Assembly: GCF_000024545.1 (NCBI RefSeq)
Contig: NC_013947.1
Coordinates: 1,488,001-1,552,000 of the forward strand
From: Stackebrandtia nassauensis DSM 44728
GTDB lineage: Bacteria > Actinomycetota > Actinomycetes > Mycobacteriales > Micromonosporaceae
DNA: 64,000 nucleotides
Reading direction: 5' to 3'
The notes beneath the pieces were generated by a model, which worked only from the letters and a program-made list of their open reading frames with translations, ran no database searches and was not told the origin of the DNA. The position numbers and the translations under genes are program-made. Of the stretch, positions 34,057-43,780 are shown in pieces (position 1 is the first letter of the stretch; the number at the start of each line of letters is the position of its first letter).

Positions 34057-36617
34057 GACTCCTCCTGCCGGGGGTTGGATTCCATGTCGATGTTGACGCC
34101 CGCCTGTGGCAGGCTCAGGACCATCGTCAGGCCGCCGCCGGGGGTGTTCTCGGCCGTCAGCGTGCCCGACATCGCCTCGGCCAGCCCCCGCGACAGCGCC
34201 AGCCCGAGGCCGACGCCGCTGGCGTTGTCGCGGTCGCCCAGCCGCTGGAACGGGGTGAACAGCTGTTCTTGGTCCACATCGGGCACTCCGGGACCGTGGT
34301 CGATGACGCGCAGTTCCACGATGTCGTCGTGGGCTCCCGCCTTGACCAGCGGCGGGGTGCCGGGCGGGCTGTGCCGCAACGCGTTGCCGACGACGTTGAC
34401 GATGATCCGCTCCAGCAGCCCCGGGTCGGCGGCGACCTCGGGCAGGTCACCGGCGACGTCGAGCCGCACCTCGCGTCCGGCCTCGCCCAGTTCGTCGAGC
34501 GCCGTGGGCACCACCTCCTCCAGTCCGATGGGGATGGTGTGCGCTCCCAGCGCCCCGGCCTGCAACCGGCTCATGTCCAGCAGGTTCGACACCAGCCGGT
34601 CGAGCCGGTCCAGCGATTCGTCGGCGGTGAGCAGCAGCTCGTCGCGGTCGGCGGCGGAGAACATGTCGCCGTTGCCGCGCAGGCCCGCCACCGCCGCCTT
34701 CGCCGAGGCCAGCGGGGTGCGCAGGTCGTGCGACACCGCCGCCAACAGCGCGGTGCGCATCTTGTCGGCGGCGGCCAGCGGCCGGGCGGTGGCCGCCTCG
34801 GCGGCCAGCCGTTCCTGCTTGAGCGCCACGGCGGCCTGCATCGCGAACGCCTCCACGATGCGGCGGTCGGCGGCGTCCAGGGTGCGGCCCTTGAGGGCCA
34901 GCGACAGTTTGTCGTCGATGGGGATGTCGGTCTCGGCCTCGCCGGGACTGGCGCACGGGGTGCCCGCGCAGGCCACCATCGTCCAGTCGGCCGGGTCGTG
35001 GCGCTCGTCGGGGCCGACGCCGTCGCGGCGTCGCTCCAGCAGCGTCACCGAGGTCAGGCCGAAGGTGTCGAGCATCTGGTTCATCAGGGCGGGCAGCGCG
35101 TCCTCGCCCCGCAGCACGCTTCCGGCCAGTATGGACAGTGTCTGGGCCTCGGCGCTGGCGCGGCCCGCCTGCCGGGTGCGGGCGGCCAGGATGTTGACGA
35201 CCGTCGCGCCGACGAAACCGACGAACACGAAGACGCACAACGCGAGCAGGTGTTCCTGGTCGCCGATGGCGAAGGTGTACAGCGGCGGCAGGAAGAAGAA
35301 GTTGACCAGCAGGAAACCGCCGACCGCCGCCAGCACGGCGGGCCACATGCCGCCGGTCAGCGCGATGCCCATGACCGCGGTCAGCATGATCAGCATGATG
35401 CTGGTGGCGTTGAGGTCGTCGCGCAACGGCAGCAGGGCCGCGACCAGCGCCGGAAGCCCGAGGATCGTGGCGGTGAAACCGGTGATCCGCCGCTGGCGGC
35501 TCAACGGCGCCGGGGACGTCGGCCGTTTCACCTTGGCGACCCGGTCGTGGGTGACGAGGTGGACGTCGATGGAACCCGACTTCGCGGTCGTGGTGACCCC
35601 GACGCCGGTCGACAGGATCTGCGCGAACCGGCCCCGGCGGGAGGCGCCCAGCACCAGCTGGGTGGCGTTGACGCCGCGCGCGAAGTCCAACAGCGCCGTC
35701 GGGATGTCGTCCCCGATGACCTGGTGGAAGGTGCCGCCCATGCTCTCCACCAGCAGCCGCTGCCGGGCCAGGTTCTTCGCGTTGCGGGCCCCGGCCAGCC
35801 CGTCGCCGCTGGCGACGTACACCGCGCGCAGGTCGGCGCCGCCACTGCGCGCCGCGATGCGTTTGGCGCGGCGGATCAGCGTGTCGCCCTCGGCGTCACC
35901 CGACAGCGCCACCACCACCCGCTCCTTGGACTCCCAGGTGTCCTTGATGTCCTTGTCGCTGCGGTACTTCGACAACTGGTCCTCGACCTTGTCGGCCAGC
36001 CACAGCAGCGCCAGCTCCCGCAGCGCGGTCAGGTTGCCGACCCGGAAGTAGTTCGACAACGCCGCGTCGATCTTCTCCGGCGGGTAGACGTTGCCATGGG
36101 TCATCCGCCGCCGCAGCGCCTCCGGCGTCAGGTCGGCCAGCTCCACCTGTTCGGCGCGGCGCACCACCTCGTCGGGCACGGTCTCCTGCTGCGGCACCCC
36201 GGTGATCTTCGTGACCACGTCGTTGAGCGACTCCAGGTGCTGGATGTTGACGGTGGAGATGACGTTGATCCCGGCGTCGAGCAGTTCGTCGATGTCCTGC
36301 CAGCGTTTCTGGTTGCGGGAACCGGGAACGTTGGTGTGCGCCAGTTCGTCCACCACCGCCACCTCGGGACGCCGCCGCAGCACCGCGTCCACGTCGAACT
36401 CCTCGAACGCGGTGCCCCGGTAGCCCACCGAGTGGCGGGGGAGGACCTCCAGGCCGTCCAGCAGCGCCGCGGTGGAGCGGCGGCCGTGGGTCTCCACGAA
36501 ACCGACGACGACGTCGGTGCCGCGCGCGACCCGGCGCCGCGCCTCCTCCAGTGCCGCGTAGGTCTTGCCCACACCGGGGGCGGCCCCGAGATAGATGCGA
36601 AGGTGCCCGCGTTTCAT
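34053..36617 (-). CDS. kdpD: KdpD osmosensitive K+ sensor histidine kinase
   Basis: 854 residues from the ATG at 36617; an in-frame start at 36635 is six codons upstream. Layout: KdpD N-terminal domain with GAAPGVGKTYAALEEA and GFVETHGR, a USP-like domain (~250-370), four closely spaced membrane helices (~395-500), GAF-like linker, HisKA with SHDLRTPLASAK and an HATPase domain (NVVGNALRHSP, GVGLGLALSRGL). It senses low K+ or high osmolarity and controls KdpE phosphorylation. It follows kdpC after 43 bp. Confidence 0.96.
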   Translation of the reverse strand: MKRGHLRIYLGAAPGVGKTYAALEEARRRVARGTDVVVGFVETHGRRSTAALLDGLEVLPRHSVGYRGTAFEEFDVDAVLRRRPEVAVVDELAHTNVPGSRNQKRWQDIDELLDAGINVISTVNIQHLESLNDVVTKITGVPQQETVPDEVVRRAEQVELADLTPEALRRRMTHGNVYPPEKIDAALSNYFRVGNLTALRELALLWLADKVEDQLSKYRSDKDIKDTWESKERVVVALSGDAEGDTLIRRAKRIAARSGGADLRAVYVASGDGLAGARNAKNLARQRLLVESMGGTFHQVIGDDIPTALLDFARGVNATQLVLGASRRGRFAQILSTGVGVTTTAKSGSIDVHLVTHDRVAKVKRPTSPAPLSRQRRITGFTATILGLPALVAALLPLRDDLNATSIMLIMLTAVMGIALTGGMWPAVLAAVGGFLLVNFFFLPPLYTFAIGDQEHLLALCVFVFVGFVGATVVNILAARTRQAGRASAEAQTLSILAGSVLRGEDALPALMNQMLDTFGLTSVTLLERRRDGVGPDERHDPADWTMVACAGTPCASPGEAETDIPIDDKLSLALKGRTLDAADRRIVEAFAMQAAVALKQERLAAEAATARPLAAADKMRTALLAAVSHDLRTPLASAKAAVAGLRGNGDMFSAADRDELLLTADESLDRLDRLVSNLLDMSRLQAGALGAHTIPIGLEEVVPTALDELGEAGREVRLDVAGDLPEVAADPGLLERIIVNVVGNALRHSPPGTPPLVKAGAHDDIVELRVIDHGPGVPDVDQEQLFTPFQRLGDRDNASGVGLGLALSRGLAEAMSGTLTAENTPGGGLTMVLSLPQAGVNIDMESNPRQEES

Positions 36618-36660
36618 GGCTACAGCATCTCCCATCCGCTCGGGGCCACCACCTGGATGT

Positions 36661-37590
36661 CTACTTCTTCGGGTACTTCTGGTCGAGAGCGACGTTCAGC
36701 TCGACGACGTTGACGCCCGCCTCACCCATGAAGCCGAGGGCCCGGCCGGTGGTGTGCTCGTCGACGAGTGAGCGCACCTCGTCCTCGGTGACGCCGCGCT
36801 GCTCGGCGACCCGCTCGACCTGTAGTTCCGCGTACTCGGGACTGATGTTCGGGTCCAGCCCCGAGGCGCTTCCGGCCACGGCGTCGGGCGGGATCGGACT
36901 GTCGGCCGACGCGTCACCCCGGATCGGGGTGATGATGCCCTTGGCGTAGTCGTCACCGTATTTCGCGCACTCGACCGTGACGCCCTTGTAGCCGCTCACG
37001 AACGGCTCGTCGACGGTGCCGCACTCCTCGTTGACGCTGACGACCCTGGTGATGTCGCCCTTGAGTCCCTTGGAGTAGAACACTTTCAGCACCGCGCCGA
37101 CCGCCGAGTCGCCGCTGTCGGCGCAGTACGGGCGGGACCCGTCGACGCCTTCCAGCTTCCCGATCGCGTAGCTGCGTTCGCACACCTGGGTCAGCAGCGA
37201 CTTCGTCGCGTTGTCGTCGCCGTCCCAGCCCTTGTCCGGGTCGGGCAGCGTGTCGACGACGTCCTCGGGTCCCAGGTTGGACGCCGAGGTGGTCAGCGGG
37301 TCGTAGGGCTGCCCGGTCTCGGCGTTGACGGCCGCCGACGGACGCGACTGGAAGTACTCCGGTATCGCGTCGCCGTCGGAGTCCGTGAAGGACTGTCCGA
37401 TGAGGCTGGACCCGATGACGCGTCCGTTCTCGTCGGTGATGAGTGAACCCTGGGCGTTGTCCCGCAGGCCGGGCAGCTGTGCCACCGCGACCATGCCGAG
37501 TGGGTACAGAAGTCCCAAAAGGACGGTGAACACCAGTAGTGCCCGCAGCGCGGCCAGGTGGGAGGAAATCCAGTTGGGCAGACGAGTCAT
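36661..37590 (-). CDS. kdpC: K+-transporting ATPase subunit KdpC, long form
   Basis: 309 residues from the ATG at 37590 (ATGA overlap with kdpB). One N-terminal membrane helix ([16 protein letters not shown]) precedes the extracytoplasmic domain with [15 protein letters not shown] and the C-terminal VAEQRGV...[13 protein letters not shown]. It is about 100 residues longer than the E. coli type, owing to an insertion at ~115-225 with two Cys pairs (CERSY, PYCADS, EECGT, VECAKY). Insertions here are known in actinobacteria. It helps the catalytic subunit bind ATP. Confidence 0.94.
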   Translation of the reverse strand: MTRLPNWISSHLAALRALLVFTVLLGLLYPLGMVAVAQLPGLRDNAQGSLITDENGRVIGSSLIGQSFTDSDGDAIPEYFQSRPSAAVNAETGQPYDPLTTSASNLGPEDVVDTLPDPDKGWDGDDNATKSLLTQVCERSYAIGKLEGVDGSRPYCADSGDSAVGAVLKVFYSKGLKGDITRVVSVNEECGTVDEPFVSGYKGVTVECAKYGDDYAKGIITPIRGDASADSPIPPDAVAGSASGLDPNISPEYAELQVERVAEQRGVTEDEVRSLVDEHTTGRALGFMGEAGVNVVELNVALDQKYPKK

Positions 37591-39725
37591 GACGCGATCC
37601 CCGGAATGAACGAGATGATGATGTCGATGAGTTTGATGCCGATGAACGGGGCGACGATGCCGCCGGGTCCATAGACGAACAGGTTGCGCCGCAGCATCGC
37701 CGAAGCGCCGCCCGGCTTGTACTTGACGCCCTTGAGCGCCAACGGAACCAGTGCCACGATGATGATCGCGTTGAAGATCACCGCCGAGATGATCGCCGAC
37801 TCCGGACTGGACAGCCGCATCACGTTGAGCGCGTCCAGGCTCGGGTACACCGCCGCGAAGATCGCCGGGATGATGGCGAAGTACTTGGCGATGTCGTTGG
37901 CGATCGAGAAGGTCGTCAACGCGCCCCGGGTCATCAGCAGTTGCTTGCCGATGGCCACGATCTCGATGAGCTTGGTCGGGTCGGAGTCGAGGTCGACCAT
38001 GTTCCCGGCTTCTTTGGCCGCCGAGGTGCCGGTGTTCATGGCGACACCCACGTCGGCCTGGGCCAGCGCCGGGGCGTCGTTGGTGCCGTCCCCGGTCATG
38101 GCGACCAGCCGTCCGCCGTCCTGCTCCTTCCTGATCAGCGCCATCTTGTCCTCGGGCCGGGCCTCGGCCAGGAAGTCGTCGACCCCGGCCTCGGCGGCGA
38201 TCGCCTTGGCCGTCAACGGGTTGTCGCCGGTGACCATGACGGTGCGGATGCCCATCTGGCGCAGCTTCGCGAACCGTTCGACCATGCCCTCCTTGACGAC
38301 GTCCTTGAGGTGGATGACCCCCAGCACCCGCGCCTGGCGGCCCGGCTTGCGCTCGGCCACCAGCAGCGGCGTGCCGCCCTCCTGGCTGATCTGGTCGACC
38401 AGTTCGGAGGCGTTGCCGGGCGTGCCGCCGTTGTCCTTGACCCAGTCCAGGACGGCCGCCGCGGCGCCTTTTCGGATGTGGTGGGTGCCGCCGTCCTCGT
38501 CGAGGTCGACGCCGCTCATCCGGGTCTGGGCGGTGAACTCCACCCAGGTCGCGTGGGACAGTTCCCCGGCGTCGCGTTCCCGCAGCCCGTACGCCTCCTT
38601 GGCGAAGACCACGATGGAGCGTCCCTCCGGGGTCTCGTCGGCCAGACTGGACAGTTGCGCGGCGTCGGCGAGGTGGTTGCCGCCGATGCCCGGCACCGGC
38701 AGGAAGGCCCCGGCGCGCCGGTTCCCGTACGTGATGGTGCCGGTCTTGTCCAGCAGCAGCGTGTTGACGTCCCCGGCGGCCTCGACGGCGCGCCCGGACA
38801 TGGCCATGACGTTGCGCTGGATCAGCCGGTCCATGCCCGCGATGCCGATGGCGCTCAGCAGCGCCCCGATCGTCGTCGGGATGAGACACACCAAAAGCGA
38901 CACCATGACGATGCCGGTGACCCCGTTGCCGTCGATGACGGCGGAGTCGGGGGCGGCGGCCATGTAGTCCTTGGAGTAGATCGCCACCGGCTGCATGGTG
39001 ACCACGGCCATCAGGAAGATGATCGTCATCGCCGCCAGCAGGATGTTCAGCGCGATCTCGTTGGGGGTCTTGCGGCGTTCGGAGCCCTCGACCAGCGCGA
39101 TCATGCGGTCCAGGAAGCTCTTGCCGGGCTCGGCGGTGATCCGCACGACGATCCAGTCACTGAGCACCTTGGTGCCGCCCATGACCGCGCAGCGGTCACC
39201 GCCGGACTCCCGGATCACCGGCGCCGACTCGCCGGTGATGGCGGATTCGTCCACACTGGCGATACCGGTGACGACGTCGCCGTCGCCGGGGATGACCTGT
39301 CCGGCCTTGACCAGCACGAGGTCACCACGCACCAGCCGCGGCGCGGCCAGCTCGGTCGTGTCGACGTCGGGGGAGGCGATCTCGGCGTCCTGTGTGACCA
39401 GTCGGTGCGCGATGGTGTCGGTCTTGGCCTTGCGCAGGCTGTCGGCCTGCGCCTTGCCGCGTCCCTCGGCGATGGCCTCGGCGGCGTTGGCGAACAGGAC
39501 CGTCAGCCACAGCCACACGGTGATGATCCACGCGAACGTCGACGGATCGACGATCGCCAGCAGGGTCGTGCCGAGCGCGCCGATCTCCACGATGAACATC
39601 ACCGGGTTGCGCCACAGCGTCTTCGGGTTGAGTTTGCGGAACGCGTCCGGAACGGACTTGATCCACTGTTTGGGGTCGAGAAGGCCGTTTCTGGTCTTCG
39701 GTGCGACCGTTGCCATGTTTGACAT
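37587..39725 (-). CDS. kdpB: K+-transporting P-type ATPase catalytic subunit KdpB
   Basis: 712 residues. Phosphorylation motif DKTGTIT, the TGES actuator motif ([10 protein letters not shown]), the nucleotide-binding region and the hinge [17 protein letters not shown] are all present. It couples ATP hydrolysis to K+ passage through KdpA. An AGGAAGG site sits 11 bp upstream; gap to kdpA is 16 bp. Confidence 0.98.
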   Translation of the reverse strand: MSNMATVAPKTRNGLLDPKQWIKSVPDAFRKLNPKTLWRNPVMFIVEIGALGTTLLAIVDPSTFAWIITVWLWLTVLFANAAEAIAEGRGKAQADSLRKAKTDTIAHRLVTQDAEIASPDVDTTELAAPRLVRGDLVLVKAGQVIPGDGDVVTGIASVDESAITGESAPVIRESGGDRCAVMGGTKVLSDWIVVRITAEPGKSFLDRMIALVEGSERRKTPNEIALNILLAAMTIIFLMAVVTMQPVAIYSKDYMAAAPDSAVIDGNGVTGIVMVSLLVCLIPTTIGALLSAIGIAGMDRLIQRNVMAMSGRAVEAAGDVNTLLLDKTGTITYGNRRAGAFLPVPGIGGNHLADAAQLSSLADETPEGRSIVVFAKEAYGLRERDAGELSHATWVEFTAQTRMSGVDLDEDGGTHHIRKGAAAAVLDWVKDNGGTPGNASELVDQISQEGGTPLLVAERKPGRQARVLGVIHLKDVVKEGMVERFAKLRQMGIRTVMVTGDNPLTAKAIAAEAGVDDFLAEARPEDKMALIRKEQDGGRLVAMTGDGTNDAPALAQADVGVAMNTGTSAAKEAGNMVDLDSDPTKLIEIVAIGKQLLMTRGALTTFSIANDIAKYFAIIPAIFAAVYPSLDALNVMRLSSPESAIISAVIFNAIIIVALVPLALKGVKYKPGGASAMLRRNLFVYGPGGIVAPFIGIKLIDIIISFIPGIAS

Positions 39726-39741
39726 GTGGTGAGCGGCCTTC

Positions 39742-41403
39742 CTACATCAGGCCCTCGGCCAGCGGGCCGAGTGCCAGGACGGGCAGGAACGTCAGCGCGA
39801 CGAGGATGACCGTCACGCCGATGACCATGCCGACGAACAGGGGTTTGTGGGTGGGAAGCGTCCCGGCCGATTCCGGCACCGGCTTCTGCTTCGCGAGCGA
39901 ACCGGCCAGCGCCAGCACCAGGATGATCGGCAGGAACCGTCCGAACAGCATGCACAGCCCGAGCGCGGTGTTGAACCAGTCGGTGGCGGCGCCGAATCCG
40001 GCGAAGGCCGAACCGTTGTTGTTGGACGCCGAGGCGAAGGCGTACAGCATCTCGGACATGCCGTGCGGCCCGGCGTCCTGCATGGACTCCAGGTTGGACG
40101 GCACCGCGATCGAGGCCGCCAGTCCGATGAGGACCAGCGCCGGGGTGACCAGGAAGTACAGGCTGGCCAGTTTGATCTCGCGGGCGCCGATCTTCTTGCC
40201 CAGGTACTCGGGGGTGCGTCCGACCATCAGCCCGGCGACGAACACCGTGATGACGGCCAGCACCAGCATCCCGTACAGGCCCGCGCCGACCCCGCCGGGC
40301 GCGACCTCGCCCAGCAGCATGTTCAGCGTCAGGACCCCGCCGCCCAGCCCGGAATAGGAGTCGTGGAACGAGTCCACCGCGCCGGTCGAGGTCAGGGTGG
40401 TGGCCGCGGCGAACACCGAGGAGTTCCCGGTGCCGAACCGCACCTCGCGTCCCTCCATGGCCGCGCCGATGGCGGAGGTGACGGTGCCGTTGCCGACCGC
40501 CTCGAAACCGAACACCAGGAAGGTGCTGGCCAGCGCCATGATGCCCATGATCGCGGTGATCGCGTAGCCCTGCCGCTTGTCGCCGACCAGGCGCCCGAAG
40601 GTGCGCGGCAGCGAGAACGGGATGCACAGGATCAGGAAGATCTCGATGAAGTTGGTCCAGCTGGTGGGGTTCTCGAAGGGGTGGGCGGAGTTGACGTTGT
40701 AGAAGCCGCCGCCGTTGGTGCCCAGTTCCTTGATGGCCTCCTGGCTGGCCACCGGCCCGCCGGTGAGGAGCTGGACCGTCCCGTTGAGACCGTGCGCCTC
40801 GATGGACGCGTGCAGGTTCTGCACCGCGCCACCGGCGATCAGGACGATCGCGGCGATGATGCTGATGGGCAGCAGCACCCAGATGGTGATGCGGGTCAGG
40901 TCGACCCAGAAGTTGCCGAGTTTGTCGGTCAACTTCCGCGCGAAGCCGCGCACCAGCACGATCGCCACCGCGATGCCCACCGCCGCCGACACGAAGTTCT
41001 GCACCGCCAGACCGGCCATCTGCACCAGGTGGCCCATCGTGGACTCACCCGAGTAGGACTGCCAGTTGGTGTTGGTGACGAAGGAGACCGCCGTGTTGAA
41101 CGCGGTCGCCGGTTCCACCGCGGCCATGTCGTTGCTCCACGGCAGCAACGGTTGCAGCCGCTGGAAGCCGTACAGGAAGAACACGCCGACCGCCGAGAAC
41201 GCCAGCACGCTGCGGGCGTAGCCGCCCCAGGTCTGCTCCACGTCGGACTTGACGCCGACGAGCCGGTAGACGCCGCGCTCCACCTTGCGGTCGCGCTTGC
41301 GCGTCACGACCCGGTACACGTAGTCGCCCAGTGGCCTGTGGACGATCGCCAGTGCGACGACCATGGCCACCACGAAGAGAATTCCCGCCGTCGAGTCGCT
41401 CAT
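39742..41403 (-). CDS. kdpA: K+-transporting ATPase channel subunit KdpA
   Basis: 553 residues, about ten membrane helices. Selectivity-filter-like segments are visible: [36 protein letters not shown] and [11 protein letters not shown]. It forms the high-affinity K+ path of the Kdp complex. Its ATG overlaps the kdpF stop by one base (TGATG). Confidence 0.98.
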   Translation of the reverse strand: MSDSTAGILFVVAMVVALAIVHRPLGDYVYRVVTRKRDRKVERGVYRLVGVKSDVEQTWGGYARSVLAFSAVGVFFLYGFQRLQPLLPWSNDMAAVEPATAFNTAVSFVTNTNWQSYSGESTMGHLVQMAGLAVQNFVSAAVGIAVAIVLVRGFARKLTDKLGNFWVDLTRITIWVLLPISIIAAIVLIAGGAVQNLHASIEAHGLNGTVQLLTGGPVASQEAIKELGTNGGGFYNVNSAHPFENPTSWTNFIEIFLILCIPFSLPRTFGRLVGDKRQGYAITAIMGIMALASTFLVFGFEAVGNGTVTSAIGAAMEGREVRFGTGNSSVFAAATTLTSTGAVDSFHDSYSGLGGGVLTLNMLLGEVAPGGVGAGLYGMLVLAVITVFVAGLMVGRTPEYLGKKIGAREIKLASLYFLVTPALVLIGLAASIAVPSNLESMQDAGPHGMSEMLYAFASASNNNGSAFAGFGAATDWFNTALGLCMLFGRFLPIILVLALAGSLAKQKPVPESAGTLPTHKPLFVGMVIGVTVILVALTFLPVLALGPLAEGLM

Positions 41404-41492
41404 CAGAACTTCTCCGGGAACAACAGGGCCGCCACACAGAAGGCGACCAGGCCGACGGCGAGGAGCCCGCCGATGACGTTGACCGCATTCAC
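41403..41492 (-). CDS. kdpF: KdpF, small stabilising subunit
   Basis: 29 residues from a GTG at 41492. It is a single membrane helix ([20 protein letters not shown]) ending in PEKF, the usual KdpF C-terminus. It stabilises the KdpABC complex. The GTG overlaps the stop of the upstream 27-residue frame (GTGA), and its own stop overlaps kdpA. Confidence 0.9.
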   Translation of the reverse strand: MNAVNVIGGLLAVGLVAFCVAALLFPEKF

Positions 41493-41572
41493 AGTCTCTC
41501 CACCGCCTTGACGACCAACGCGAGGATGACGAATCCCGCGAGGGTCACGAGCAGGAAGGCCAGATCGGGCAT
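41489..41572 (-). CDS. 27-residue single-helix membrane peptide at the head of the kdp operon
   Basis: From the ATG at 41572, behind a strong AAGGAGAGG site, the frame encodes [20 protein letters not shown] and a basic end VKAVERL. It is coupled to kdpF by a GTGA overlap. Small single-helix peptides in the same position, with a similar VERL end, occur in other actinobacteria as far as I recall, but they have no accepted function. Candidate additional Kdp subunit or leader peptide. Confidence 0.75.
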   Translation of the reverse strand: MPDLAFLLVTLAGFVILALVVKAVERL

Positions 41573-41688
41573 TACCTCTCCTTGAAGGGTTCACGGTCCG
41601 GCCGCTGCGACCGAACCAGCCGATCCAACGCCGGTTTTCGCCCAGGTGACAGGGGGCATGACGGCTTCACTACGCGCCCCTACGGTTT

Positions 41689-41708
41689 CTTGACGCGTCC
41701 TTGACGCG
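41689..41708. promoter_or_regulatory. direct repeats upstream of kdp, possible KdpE site
   Basis: CTTGACGCG occurs at 41689-41697 and again at 41700-41708, exactly 11 bp apart. Tandem repeats one helical turn apart are typical for OmpR-type regulators such as KdpE. They lie 117 bp upstream of the first kdp-operon gene. Confidence 0.45.
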
Positions 41709-41713
41709 ACAAG

Positions 41714-41749
41714 ATCGCAAAGATAATTTTGCAAAATTACCTTTGCGAT
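41714..41749. promoter_or_regulatory. 36-bp near-perfect palindromic operator over a promoter
   Basis: Arms ATCGCAAAG (41714-41722) and CTTTGCGAT (41741-41749) enclose the perfect 16-bp palindrome 41724-41739; only one base pair of the whole 36 is mismatched. It covers the -35 box (TTGCAA, 41729-41734) of a promoter with -10 TAGGTT (41752-41757), 17 bp spacing, and the GTG start of the regulator gene 6 bp after the -10, so the mRNA is probably leaderless. Autorepression by the adjacent regulator is inferred. Confidence 0.75.
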
Positions 41750-41763
41750 GCTAGGTTCGACGG

Positions 41764-42342
41764 GTGACCGAGAAGAAGACGCGACACGTCACCGACGCCG
41801 AGACCCTCAAGGCCGTGACCCACCCGCTGCGGGTCAAGCTGCTGGGCACGCTGCGGGTGCTCGGACCGGCCACCGCCAGCGAACTGGGCCGCCGCTTCGG
41901 CGAGAGCTCCGGCTCCACCAGTTACCACCTGCGCATCCTGGCCAAGTACGGCTTCATCGAGGAGGATCCCGAACAGCCCAACGCCCGCGACAAACGCTGG
42001 CGGTCCGTCCACTGGGGCACGTCGTGGAGCAACGCCGAACTCCAGCAGGACCCCGCCGGTGCCGAGGCCGCCCGCGCGATGCGCCGCCGCCAGCTCGAAC
42101 TCCTCATCGAGTCCAGCGAGCGCTACGAAGCCGACATCGACTCGTGGGGACCGGTCTGGCAGGAGGCCGCCGGACTGTCCGACCACTTCGCCCGCATGAA
42201 GGCCACCACCGTCAACGAACTGCGGGAACGCGTTCACGCGCTGGTCCGCGAGTACGCCGAGCGCGACCGCGACACCAAGGGCACCGAGATGGTGCAGGTG
42301 TACCTGGGCACGTTCCCGCTCGACGAGTCCCAGATCCAATAA
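41764..42342 (+). CDS. winged-helix regulator (ArsR/HTH_20 type)
   Basis: 192 residues from a GTG. The N-terminal winged helix (ETLKAVTHPLRVKLLGTLRV, SGSTSYHLRILAKYGFIEED) is followed by a helical C-terminal domain of the HTH_20-containing family often paired with MFS exporters. It stands 68 bp upstream of an MFS gene on the same strand and behind a strong palindrome, so autorepression with the exporter is likely. Confidence 0.9.
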   Translation: MTEKKTRHVTDAETLKAVTHPLRVKLLGTLRVLGPATASELGRRFGESSGSTSYHLRILAKYGFIEEDPEQPNARDKRWRSVHWGTSWSNAELQQDPAGAEAARAMRRRQLELLIESSERYEADIDSWGPVWQEAAGLSDHFARMKATTVNELRERVHALVREYAERDRDTKGTEMVQVYLGTFPLDESQIQ

Positions 42343-42410
42343 CGACATCCCCCGCGGACGCGCACCGGCGAGGTGCGCGCGGTCCCGGCTGCCCCGAGAA
42401 AGGCACACCG

Positions 42411-43724
42411 ATGCACACCCTGGACGCGACAGCGCTGCGGCGCCGCTACTTCCTCATCACCCTGCTGACCTGGCTGCCGCTGGGAATGGGCGCCGCCGGA
42501 CTGGTCCTGCTGGTCACCGAACGCGGCTTCGACCTGGCCACCGTCGGCGTGCTGTTCCTGGTGCAGGGACTGGTCGTCAGCGGCCTGGAACTGCCGACCG
42601 GGGGCCTGGCCGACGTGATCGGCCGCCGCGGTGTCCTCATCGCCTCGGCGGTGGTCGGCCTGGTCGCCATGCTGTGGACGGCGGTGGCCACCGGCTGGTG
42701 GGAGCTGGTGCTCGTCGCGGTGCTGCGCGGCGTCTCGCGGGCACTGTCGTCGGGCCCCGCCGAAGCCTGGTACGTCGACAGTGTCCACGCCCTCAGTCCT
42801 GACGCCGACATCCGGCGCGGCCTGGGACTCGGCAACACCGCCACGTCGATCGGCCTGGCCGTCGGCACCCTCGCGGGCGGGTTCATCCCGCTGGCGGTCC
42901 CGCTGCCCGACGACGGCCTCGTCATTCCACTGTCGATCCCGATGTTCATCGGGGCGGCGCTGTTCGCGCTGCTGCTCCTCGTCGTCGGATTCGGCATGCC
43001 CGAACCGGCCCGCACCGGCGCCCGGCCCCGGCTCGGTGAGGTGCTGCGCGGCGTCCCGGCCACCGTCACCGGCGGCATCCGGCTCGGCCTGCGCGACCGC
43101 GGCCTGCTGCGGCTGCTGTCGCTGGCGGTCTTCGCGGGCATGGCCCTCAACGCCGTCGAACTGCTGACCCCCGGACGCATGGAGACCCTCGCCGGGAGCG
43201 CCGAGGCGGGCGCGAGCGTCTACGGCGTGGTGGCCATGATCGGCTTCGCCGCCTCCGGCCTGGGCTCGTCGCTGTCCCATACGCTCACCCGGCTCGTCGG
43301 GGGCCGGGTGCGGCTGGCGGCGGTCATCGGCGTGCTGGTCTCGGTGCTGGGTCTGGTGGTGCTGTTCGGCACCGGCGCCTGGAGCGGGACGGTCGGGATC
43401 GTCGGCGCCTGCGCCGGATACGCCGTGATGTACGTCGGCATCGGCCTGCGGATGCCGGTCACCTCCGAGCTCATCCACCGTCGCGTCGCCTCCGGCGAAC
43501 GGGCCACAGTGGTGTCGATCCAGTCGCTGCTGTTGCAGGGCGGCGGCAGCCTGGCGACGCTCGGACTGCCGGTGCTGGCCGCCGTGTGGTCGGTTCCCGG
43601 CGCCTGGCTGGTCTCCGGTGCGCTGCTGGCGGTCTCGGCGCTGCTGTACCGCCGCACCCGCGCCGATCGCGCCGCCGAGGACCCGGCCCGGCTGTCCCCG
43701 GCCGGGATGACGACCGGGGCCTGA
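42411..43724 (+). CDS. MFS transporter, drug-exporter type
   Basis: 437 residues from the ATG at 42411. Twelve helices; motif A-like GGLADVIGRRGVLIAS between TM2 and TM3. The length and pattern fit 12-TM exporters; the substrate is unknown. It is downstream of and probably controlled by the winged-helix gene at 41764. A GC-rich stem follows the stop. Confidence 0.9.
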   Translation: MHTLDATALRRRYFLITLLTWLPLGMGAAGLVLLVTERGFDLATVGVLFLVQGLVVSGLELPTGGLADVIGRRGVLIASAVVGLVAMLWTAVATGWWELVLVAVLRGVSRALSSGPAEAWYVDSVHALSPDADIRRGLGLGNTATSIGLAVGTLAGGFIPLAVPLPDDGLVIPLSIPMFIGAALFALLLLVVGFGMPEPARTGARPRLGEVLRGVPATVTGGIRLGLRDRGLLRLLSLAVFAGMALNAVELLTPGRMETLAGSAEAGASVYGVVAMIGFAASGLGSSLSHTLTRLVGGRVRLAAVIGVLVSVLGLVVLFGTGAWSGTVGIVGACAGYAVMYVGIGLRMPVTSELIHRRVASGERATVVSIQSLLLQGGGSLATLGLPVLAAVWSVPGAWLVSGALLAVSALLYRRTRADRAAEDPARLSPAGMTTGA

Positions 43725-43733
43725 ACAGCGCGA

Positions 43734-43765
43734 CGGCCGTGGCCCCAGGAGCAAGACCACGGCCG
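43734..43765. terminator. stem-loop between convergent genes
   Basis: CGGCCGTGG (43734-43742) pairs with CCACGGCCG (43757-43765). No T-run follows, but the position between the stops of two convergent genes suits termination of both. Confidence 0.5.
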
Positions 43766-43780
43766 CCGCGTGCGCGGACG

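Noticed and set aside
33424-36713. Long plus-strand open frames opposite kdpD
   Set aside because: No ribosome sites or protein-like features; kdpD on the minus strand is complete.
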